From NCBI GenBank assembly GCA_964530005.1, contig CAZGZD010000027.1, positions 1 to 10,950 of the forward strand: a DNA stretch of 10,950 nucleotides, given 5' to 3'. The translations under genes were made by a program, and so were the position numbers. The notes under the pieces were generated by a model, which was not told the DNA's origin, did not search any database, and was given only the letters and a program-made list of their open reading frames with translations. Below are positions 1-5,729 of the stretch, in pieces. Every line of letters starts with the position of its first letter. Positions within the stretch are counted from its first letter, which is position 1. Origin of the DNA: CAZGZD01 sp964530005 (GTDB taxonomy: Bacteria; Patescibacteriota; Microgenomatia; UBA1406; GWC2-37-13).

Positions 1-2
1 AT

Positions 3-653
3 GAAAAAAAAGGTCAATTGTTAATTGGATCAGTGGTCGTGAATATTAAAAAGGTCTTTTCCCAAACAGATTATTATGACGACTTTGCTCATACTGCAGC
101 CCTCGCTGAAAGCTCGGGTGTGAAAGTAATAGAGTTCAACTTATCATGTCCCAATGTGGCCAGTGAGGGAATTCTCTGTTATACACCAGAAGCAGTAGCC
201 GAAATTGCGTCCCGAATCAGAAAAAAAGTATCAAAGCCGCTCATCGCAAAAATGGGCTATTTTACAAACGATCAACAAAAACTGCTTGAAGAAGTAGTCG
301 AAATTCTCTCTCAATATGTCGACGCAATTTCCGCAATTAATACAATTCCAGCAGAAGTAGTAAATGCCCGGGGCGAACAGGCACTACCTGGTAAAGGAAG
401 GCTGACTAGTGGTCTATGTGGCGCACCAATTAAATGGGCGGGAGTGGAAATGACTCAAAGACTGCATGATCTCAGAGAAAAAAAAGGGTACAAATACCAG
501 ATAGTTGGAGTGGGAGGATGCCTGAATTATGGCAACTACAAAGAATACAGAGATTCAGGTGCGGACTTGGTTCAATCTGCAACTGGTGCAATGTGGAATC
601 CTTATCTTGCGCAAGAAATAAAAGCAAGTCTTAAATCGACAAACTCTTTATAA
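3..653 (+). CDS. pyrD: Dihydroorotate dehydrogenase, 3' part (5' end outside window)
   Basis: FMN-dependent oxidation of dihydroorotate to orotate in UMP synthesis. The reading frame is open to the left edge, and the TTG at 18 is internal: family members carry roughly 100 residues before the catalytic loop, while only about 46 are visible here, so the N-terminus lies upstream. Counting from the TTG, the catalytic loop NLSCPNV is at residues 41-47. Its Cys44 is the class 1 type base (class 2 enzymes have Ser). Lys78 in KPLIAKMG fits the FMN-binding lysine. INT at 107-109 and the phosphate-binding end (VGVGGCLNYGNY, then GADLVQSATGAMWNP) are present. Whether it is class 1A (fumarate) or 1B (PyrK partner) cannot be told; no pyrK is visible. 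The related dihydropyrimidine dehydrogenase family is a less likely alternative. The stop codon lies inside the 3' end of the convergent LOG-like gene. Confidence 0.88.
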   Translation, partial: EKKGQLLIGSVVVNIKKVFSQTDYYDDFAHTAALAESSGVKVIEFNLSCPNVASEGILCYTPEAVAEIASRIRKKVSKPLIAKMGYFTNDQQKLLEEVVEILSQYVDAISAINTIPAEVVNARGEQALPGKGRLTSGLCGAPIKWAGVEMTQRLHDLREKKGYKYQIVGVGGCLNYGNYKEYRDSGADLVQSATGAMWNPYLAQEIKASLKSTNSL

Positions 654-1200
654 TCTGATCAACAAGATCTGCCGGATCTGAGTTAAAGATAATCCTCCCT
701 TGGCCTTTCTTCGATATCTTCTTCGATAGTACTTCAAGCTCATCTGCTACCCCACCTGTCTCAGTCAACACACCAATTGACTTTCCAAAATCAATAAGAT
801 TGGTAAATTCATTGAGAGTCCCCCAGCGACCAGATATGACGATCCCGCAGTCGGCGCTTGCCGTGGAAATCACATTACGATATTTTTTGCAGACTAAGTC
901 ATCGCCTGTAAATACAAAATCATGGGGTACATAGATAAGCTTTCTATAAATTGAAAGATCATCGTCTGGTGTAAATTCTTTCTGGCCATCTATGTCGAAC
1001 TTTGGAGAAAATCCCCACACCTCAACTCCGCGTTTTGAAGCTGCGTAAGCTACTGCGTATGGAATCCCCGAACAGGCACCTGTGATAATAATTACTTTTT
1101 CTTTATACTTTTCAAGCGCTCTCCCAAGTTCCTTAGCCTTTAATATAGCATCTTCACTTTCACCTGCTGATGAGCCGTAGATGCCAATTTTAACCTTCAT
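631..1200 (-). CDS. SLOG/LOG-family Rossmann-fold nucleotide-binding protein
   Basis: A 189-residue protein of the LOG (Lonely Guy)/TIGR00725-like superfamily, whose characterised members cleave nucleoside 5'-monophosphates to base and ribose phosphate or bind nucleotides. Visible signals are an N-terminal beta strand with a glycine/serine loop (KIGIYGSSAG, residues 4-13), a second strand and loop (VIIITGACSGIP, 36-47), and the signature SGRWGTLNEF at 123-132. The signature matches the LOG pattern PGGxGTxxE, with Ser for Pro and Arg for the second Gly, and Glu131 retained. Arg108 in KKYRNV sits where LOG proteins have their upstream arginine. There is no signal peptide or membrane segment. 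It starts 8 bp after the carB stop and is probably co-transcribed with carAB, which suggests a role in nucleotide metabolism, but the substrate cannot be assigned. Its 3' end overlaps convergent pyrD by 23 bp. No Shine-Dalgarno is seen before the ATG. Confidence 0.8.
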   Translation of the reverse strand: MKVKIGIYGSSAGESEDAILKAKELGRALEKYKEKVIIITGACSGIPYAVAYAASKRGVEVWGFSPKFDIDGQKEFTPDDDLSIYRKLIYVPHDFVFTGDDLVCKKYRNVISTASADCGIVISGRWGTLNEFTNLIDFGKSIGVLTETGGVADELEVLSKKISKKGQGRIIFNSDPADLVDQIIKSLSI

Positions 1201-1208
1201 AAATTGTT

Positions 1209-4200
1209 TTATTTTTTACGGGCGACGTATTCTCTCCAAGGCTTAACTTTGAGATCCTCAAGTGTAAGAGTTGACAATGATTTTATAAAAAGCGCTGCCT
1301 TTTGTCTATTGGTGAGAAGATGAATGTTGTGATCGACTGCCGCACGCCGTATGACATAGTCGTCATTGATGTCTTTTTTATAATATGGATCAGTGATATT
1401 TATGGCAAGATCCACTATGCCTTTTTGAAATGCAGTAAGTGTATTTGGAGTTTTATTCTCATGTATTTTATAAAGCCTCTTTACAGCCACACCATTTTGT
1501 TTTAAAAATTCCGCTGTCCCTGCCGTAGCGTATAGCTGAATACCCAAATCCCGTAGGCGATATATAGTGTTTATAAATTTCACCTTATTCTCCAGTCCGC
1601 CAAGTGAGAGAAATATACCCCGACTCGGCAGTTTCTCGTCAACACTCATAATCCCCTTAAGAAATGCTTCTTCAATTGTGTCACCAAAACATGCAGCCTC
1701 GCCAGTTGATGCCATTTCAATTTGAAGCACTGGATCAGCCCCTTCAAGTCGGGCAAAAGAAAACTGTGGAACTTTCACGAGTATTGAATCAGGATATTCA
1801 AGAGATATTTGCTTTGCTTTTCCAAAAAAAGAGTCCACGATACTGTATGCAAAATTAACTCCTGTTGCTTTTGAGATGAAAGGAAACGTCCGAGAGGCAC
1901 GTACATTTATCTCGATCACATATGCCATGCCTGCTTTTGCTAAAAATTGAATATTAAAAGGACCTGTGATTGAAAGTGCTTTCGAAATCTTTACTGCCAT
2001 TTTGTTAATTTGTTTTTCTGTCTCCAGATATATCCTCTGAGATGGATAGGAAATTGTCGCATCACCCGAATGTACACCCGCATGTTCAATGTGCTCAGAT
2101 ATCGCGCTCACCATAATCCGACCTTTCTGCGCCACACCATCCAGCTCAATTTCTTTTGCCTCGGCCATAAACTTTGATACAGTAATTGGATTATCGCGCC
2201 CGACAAGCACTGCTTTTTGAATATACTCAACAAACTCATCTTCAGTAAAACAAAGAGCCATTGCTGCGCCTGATAATACATAGGACGGCCGAATGATTAC
2301 TGGATATCCGACGCGGGCAGCAAACTCTTTTGCCTGAACAAGGGACGCAAACTTATTCCACTCGGGTTGCTTGATAGATAACGTATCCAGAAGGGTTGAG
2401 AATTTATCCCGGTCTTCCGCACGATCAATATTTTCGGCCGTTGTACCAAGTATCACGACCCCATCGTGATCGAGACTTTTTGCAAGGTTATTGGGTGTCT
2501 GTCCGCCAACTGAAAGAATCATCCCAAGACTTTCCTCAAACTCCCATATATCAAGCACCCGCTCATGGGTCAGCTCCTCAAAATACAAACGGTCAGATAT
2601 GTCGTAATCCGTCGATACTGTTTCTGGATTACAGTTTATGATAATTGAGGACTTCTTATGCTTTTTAAGAGCAATGGCTGCATTTACACATGTCCAGTCA
2701 AACTCCACACTCGATCCTATTCGATATGTGCCCGAACCAAGTACCACTACTCCTTTTTTGCCGAGTGGAGATACATCATGATGATTGCCATTGTAAGTCA
2801 TATACAAATAATTAGTGACAGCTGGCACCTCACCAGCCAAGGTATCAATCTGAAAAACAGATGGATAGACGCCAAGCTTTTTGCGAGTTGTTCGAATCTC
2901 ATCTTCAGTTTGACCTGCTATGAATCCGATGCGGCGATCTGAAAATCCATTTTGTTTCAATTCAAGCAGTGTCTGTTTATTGATTTCCTTATTCTTTTTT
3001 AGAGCGCTTTCGAGATTGACGATATTTTGAATTCTATATAAAAACCATGGATCAACACCTGTCGTCCTATAAAGATATTGAATTGAAAAACCAAGCCGCA
3101 GTGCATGAGCGAACGCAAATACACGCTTTCTTGTTGGAACTTTGATATATCGCATAAATGCGCCTTTATCTTTTGGAAAAATATTTTCTGTCGCGCCTTC
3201 TAAATTCCAATCAAGCATACGGATTGCTTTCTGAAGAGCTTCTTCAAATGTGCGACCAATTCCCATCACCTCTCCCACTGATTTCATACTACTTCCAATC
3301 TGACGATCCACTCCTTTGAATTTCTCAAGATCCCACCGAGGAATTTTGACCACCACATAGTCGAGCGCTGGTTCAAAAGCAGACTGAGTAGTCTTGGTCA
3401 CTTGATTTTTCACCTCAGTCAGATTTTGACCAAGACCCAACTTTGCCGCAACATAAGCAAGAGGATAACCTGTGGCCTTTGATGCAAGTGCAGACGAGCG
3501 AGAAAGCCTAGCATTCACTTCAATTACATAAAACTCTATCTCTCCTGCTTTTTTGGGTTTTGGATTGAGAGCAAACTGCACATTGCACTCACCAACAATT
3601 CCAAGCGATCGAACTATATTGATAGATACCCGACGTAGAAGTTGGTATTCAGAGTTATTCAAAGTCTGACTCGGAGCCACCACAATGGATTCTCCCGTAT
3701 GAATTCCCAAAGGATCCATATTTTCCATATTGCAAACAGTCACACAATTATCATCTGAGTCTCGTACCACCTCATATTCTATTTCTTTAAAATGATGTAG
3801 ATATTTCTCAATCAGTGCCTGCTTGGAAAAAGAAAAGGTATCATCAAGAAGTTTTTTCAGCTCGTGTTCGTCGGTGGCAACTCCAGATTTCTGTCCTCCT
3901 AGTGTATATGCCGCCCGCACCATCACAGGATACCCAACCTCACGAGCATAAGACTTTGCTTGTTGAATGGTCGTTGCAGCATGGCTTTGGGGAGTCGGAA
4001 CTTTGATCTTCTTGAGATGGTTTGCAAATTTTTGGCGATCTTCGGTGAGAATGATTGTGTCAACAGGTGTTCCAAGAACTTTAAGGTTATTTTTTTCAAG
4101 CACTTTACTTTTATGCAATTCAATTCCGCAGTTCAATGCTGTCTGTCCACCGAATGAGAGAAGAATTCCATCTGGTTTTTCGCGCTCGATCACTTGCGCG

Positions 4201-4415
4201 ACAAAATGAGAAGTCACTGGCAAAAAGTAGACCTGATCAGCCAGAAATTCAGATGTCTGGATCGTCGCAATATTGGGGTTTATAAGAACTGTATAAATAC
4301 CCTCTTCTTTAAGAGCTTTTATCGCCTGAGATCCTGAATAGTCAAACTCGCCAGCCTGACCGATCTTAAGTGCGCCTGACCCGAGGACTAAAACTTTGCG
4401 CGGTTTAATTTTCAA
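1209..4415 (-). CDS. carB: Carbamoyl-phosphate synthase, large subunit
   Basis: Synthesises carbamoyl phosphate from bicarbonate, two ATP and ammonia supplied by CarA. It is full length (1068 residues; E. coli about 1073) with the duplicated ATP-grasp architecture. The first synthetic half is about residues 1-400, with EDRQKF (125-130), VRAAYTLGG (166-174) and metal/ATP residues Glu299, Asn301 and Arg303 in IEVNAR. An oligomerisation region follows (about 400-550). The second half is about 551-930, with GSGTYRIGSSVEFDW (560-574), SYVLSGAAM (711-719), HSGDAT (782-787) and IEINVR (834-839). The C-terminal MGS allosteric domain is about 932-1045, with LYATAGTAEFL at 961-971 and Thr964/Thr967 at the nucleotide-phosphate site. 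The second-half motifs match the eukaryotic CAD type more than E. coli. The start is TTG at 4415: an upstream in-frame TAG leaves only about nine more codons, none ATG/GTG/TTG. No Shine-Dalgarno. It lies 147 bp after carA. Confidence 0.97.
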   Translation of the reverse strand: MKIKPRKVLVLGSGALKIGQAGEFDYSGSQAIKALKEEGIYTVLINPNIATIQTSEFLADQVYFLPVTSHFVAQVIEREKPDGILLSFGGQTALNCGIELHKSKVLEKNNLKVLGTPVDTIILTEDRQKFANHLKKIKVPTPQSHAATTIQQAKSYAREVGYPVMVRAAYTLGGQKSGVATDEHELKKLLDDTFSFSKQALIEKYLHHFKEIEYEVVRDSDDNCVTVCNMENMDPLGIHTGESIVVAPSQTLNNSEYQLLRRVSINIVRSLGIVGECNVQFALNPKPKKAGEIEFYVIEVNARLSRSSALASKATGYPLAYVAAKLGLGQNLTEVKNQVTKTTQSAFEPALDYVVVKIPRWDLEKFKGVDRQIGSSMKSVGEVMGIGRTFEEALQKAIRMLDWNLEGATENIFPKDKGAFMRYIKVPTRKRVFAFAHALRLGFSIQYLYRTTGVDPWFLYRIQNIVNLESALKKNKEINKQTLLELKQNGFSDRRIGFIAGQTEDEIRTTRKKLGVYPSVFQIDTLAGEVPAVTNYLYMTYNGNHHDVSPLGKKGVVVLGSGTYRIGSSVEFDWTCVNAAIALKKHKKSSIIINCNPETVSTDYDISDRLYFEELTHERVLDIWEFEESLGMILSVGGQTPNNLAKSLDHDGVVILGTTAENIDRAEDRDKFSTLLDTLSIKQPEWNKFASLVQAKEFAARVGYPVIIRPSYVLSGAAMALCFTEDEFVEYIQKAVLVGRDNPITVSKFMAEAKEIELDGVAQKGRIMVSAISEHIEHAGVHSGDATISYPSQRIYLETEKQINKMAVKISKALSITGPFNIQFLAKAGMAYVIEINVRASRTFPFISKATGVNFAYSIVDSFFGKAKQISLEYPDSILVKVPQFSFARLEGADPVLQIEMASTGEAACFGDTIEEAFLKGIMSVDEKLPSRGIFLSLGGLENKVKFINTIYRLRDLGIQLYATAGTAEFLKQNGVAVKRLYKIHENKTPNTLTAFQKGIVDLAINITDPYYKKDINDDYVIRRAAVDHNIHLLTNRQKAALFIKSLSTLTLEDLKVKPWREYVARKK

Positions 4416-4451
4416 TTTTAAATTTAAAATTTCTAATAAAATCTATAAGAA

Positions 4452-4480
4452 TTTGCTCAAAAACTCTTTTGTTACTTTTG
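4452..4480. repeat. Intergenic repeat, copy 1 (uninterrupted)
   Basis: On the plus strand this is TTTGCTCAAAA followed at once by TCTTTTGTTACTTTTG. The same two blocks recur at 10719-10759, where 13 AT-rich bases separate them; the 16-base second block is identical in both. Read on the minus strand, the first block contains TTGAGC, a possible -35 element. This copy lies in the carA-carB spacer beside the two-hairpin element. Confidence 0.6.
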
Positions 4481-4482
4481 GA

Positions 4483-4543
4483 TTTTTTGCGACTTGGGAG
4501 GCCAGGTCGCAAGACTGGGAGGGAACCCACTGGAGTCAAAAAA
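4483..4543. repeat. Two-hairpin inverted-repeat element closed by T6G/CA6
   Basis: Outer arms TTTTTTG (4483-4489) and CAAAAAA (4537-4543) are perfect complements. Hairpin 1 pairs 4489-4497 with 4502-4510: nine base pairs, one of them G-U in the plus-strand RNA, around the four-base loop GAGG. Hairpin 2 pairs GACT (4513-4516) with AGTC (4534-4537) and GGG (4517-4519) with CCC (4526-4528). The two hairpins begin with near-identical sequence (GACTTGGGAGG at 4491, GACTGGGAGGG at 4513), as if one arose by duplication. GC content is clearly higher than in the surrounding spacer. In minus-strand RNA, the direction of carAB transcription, hairpin 1 carries one C-A mismatch. Function unknown; it could be an RNA structure, a protein site or a small mobile or dispersed repeat. 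Confidence 0.55.
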
Positions 4544-4562
4544 TGTAAAAATAAAATTACGT

Positions 4563-5591
4563 TCATATTCTTTTCAGGAAATAATCAAAGATCCACTCAG
4601 TGTCAACTGGACCAGGTGTTGACTCCGGATGAAACTGTACTGACATAAAAGGCTTTGATTTGTGAATGATTCCTTCAACTGTTCCGTCATTCGCATTTAT
4701 AAACCAAGGTTCAAATCCATCAGGTATACGGGATACTACATAGCCGTGATTTTGAGTTGTCAGGTAACACCTTTTTGTACCAACTTGAATACATGGTTGA
4801 TTTTGCCCCCGATGGCCAAATTTAAGTTTCTGCGTATCTCCTCCAGCGGCTAATGTAAGAATTTGATTTCCCAGGCAAATACCGAGAATCGGAATTCGCA
4901 TCGTAAGTAATTTACGAACGATTTGAATTGTCTTGTCTGCTTTTTTAGGATCGCCTGGACCATTTGAAATTACAATTCCATCAAAAATTATTTTTTTTTC
5001 AAGAAAATCAAAATCCCATGGAACAGTTGTAACCCGTAGACCCCTCTTAAGAAGATTTGCACCTATCGCTCGCTTTGCCCCACAATCAATAAGAATTATG
5101 TGCTTTTCCCCTTTTCCGCCTACTCTCAAACGAGAGGTTGAAACTTCGGCAACAAGATTCTTCTCATTTGGGTCTTCATATTCAACATCTTGCTCGACTA
5201 CAATCTTTCCAAGCATTGACCCCTCTAATCTTATCTTTTGAGTTATATATCTCGTATCTTTCACCACTAGCGCTGGAACTTTTTGCGCCTTAAACCACTT
5301 TGCGAGTGTCTGTGTACTTTCAATATGGGATGGAGTATCTATGTAATTTGAAACAATGACTCCGGCAAGATAAATTCGGTCCGACTCCCATCGACTAGAC
5401 GGGGGCACTCCATAATTTCCAATTAAAGGATAGGTAAGGACAAGTATTTGGTCTTTATAGGATGGATCGGTAATAAACTCTGGATATCCAACCATCCCAG
5501 TTGAGAAGACTACTTCTCCGCTTGTACTTTTTGAATAGCCAAAACTTTTTCCTTCAAATGTCGTTCCATCTTTAAAAATTAATTGGGCCAT
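4563..5591 (-). CDS. carA: Carbamoyl-phosphate synthase, small (glutaminase) subunit
   Basis: Hydrolyses glutamine and channels ammonia to CarB. From the Met at 5591 the protein has 342 residues. The N-terminal CPSase domain (about 1-150) includes GEVVFSTGMVGYPEF (25-39), TDPSY (41-45) and LTYPLIGNYG (52-61). The class I glutamine amidotransferase domain (about 163-342) has GPGDP (211-215), nucleophile Cys239 in GICLGNQ, NHGYVV (281-286) and His321/Glu323 of the triad in FHPES. Asn242 replaces the more usual His in GICLGHQ. Wording such as NQPC and RCYLTTQNHG resembles the CAD glutaminase rather than E. coli CarA. In-frame starts also exist at 5627 (ATG) and 5633 (TTG). The 5591 ATG is preferred because MAQLIFKDGT aligns with the ordinary family N-terminus, whereas the 12-residue extension has no family counterpart. 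Divergent from argG. Stop codon TGA. Confidence 0.96.
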   Translation of the reverse strand: MAQLIFKDGTTFEGKSFGYSKSTSGEVVFSTGMVGYPEFITDPSYKDQILVLTYPLIGNYGVPPSSRWESDRIYLAGVIVSNYIDTPSHIESTQTLAKWFKAQKVPALVVKDTRYITQKIRLEGSMLGKIVVEQDVEYEDPNEKNLVAEVSTSRLRVGGKGEKHIILIDCGAKRAIGANLLKRGLRVTTVPWDFDFLEKKIIFDGIVISNGPGDPKKADKTIQIVRKLLTMRIPILGICLGNQILTLAAGGDTQKLKFGHRGQNQPCIQVGTKRCYLTTQNHGYVVSRIPDGFEPWFINANDGTVEGIIHKSKPFMSVQFHPESTPGPVDTEWIFDYFLKRI

Positions 5592-5643
5592 TGGTTTTTT
5601 TGAAAACAACTCTAATTTAATCGTCATTGACAAATCAGAGGCA

Positions 5644-5673
5644 ATTATATATCATTTTCATTAGAAAAAACAA
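5644..5673 (-). promoter_or_regulatory. Probable carA promoter
   Basis: On the minus strand TATAAT (5649-5644) is preceded at 18 bp by TTGTTT (5673-5668). Transcription would begin near 5637, giving roughly 46 nt of leader to the preferred carA ATG, or about 10 nt to the ATG at 5627. The region is AT-rich, so chance matches are possible. It faces the argG promoter in the same gap, and a short inverted repeat (TCATTTT 5652-5658 / AAAATGA 5684-5690) spans both. Confidence 0.4.
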
Positions 5674-5677
5674 TATT

Positions 5678-5707
5678 TTGCAAAAAATGAGGTTTTTTAT
5701 ATATAAA
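5678..5707 (+). promoter_or_regulatory. Probable argG promoter
   Basis: TTGCAA (5678-5683), an 18-bp spacer and TATAAA (5702-5707) precede argG. A start near 5714 would leave a leader of about 16 nt without a Shine-Dalgarno motif. It is divergent to the carA promoter; the two -10 boxes are about 50 bp apart, so one bound regulator could affect both. I could not make out a convincing ArgR box. Confidence 0.35.
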
Positions 5708-5729
5708 TCTAAGAATAATTACAGAATAA

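Larger units (their letters stand above)
4416..4562 (-). other. carA-carB spacer holding a structured element and a split repeat
   Basis: This 147-bp non-coding gap sits between carA and carB, unusually long for a carAB pair. From the carA side it contains an AT-rich stretch, then a GC-rich two-hairpin element (4483-4543), then a repeat also found before purA (4452-4480), then a very AT-rich run up to the carB TTG. No stem followed by a T-tract is present on the minus strand, so it is not an obvious terminator. A weak carB promoter is possible: TTGAGC at 4460-4455, 16 bp, then TATTAG. No ORF with family resemblance was seen in it. Confidence 0.6.

Noticed and set aside
1..48. ATG at position 1 as a gene start
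   Set aside because: It is in a frame that stops at 46-48; the pyrD frame runs through from the left edge instead.
4489..4537. Rho-independent terminator between carA and carB
   Set aside because: On the minus strand the stems are followed by A-rich, not T-rich, sequence; the T-run lies on the wrong side.
4563..4565. Alternative genetic code with UGA read as glycine
   Set aside because: CarA ends at this TGA exactly at the normal family C-terminus, and no gene in the window needs an internal TGA to be read through.
4933..5241. A 102-codon plus-strand frame opposite carA
   Set aside because: It lies entirely within intact carA on the other strand and shows no recognisable motif.
5634..5729. 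ArgR operator between carA and argG
   Set aside because: No convincing match to the TNTGNATWWWWATNCANA box could be found by eye.
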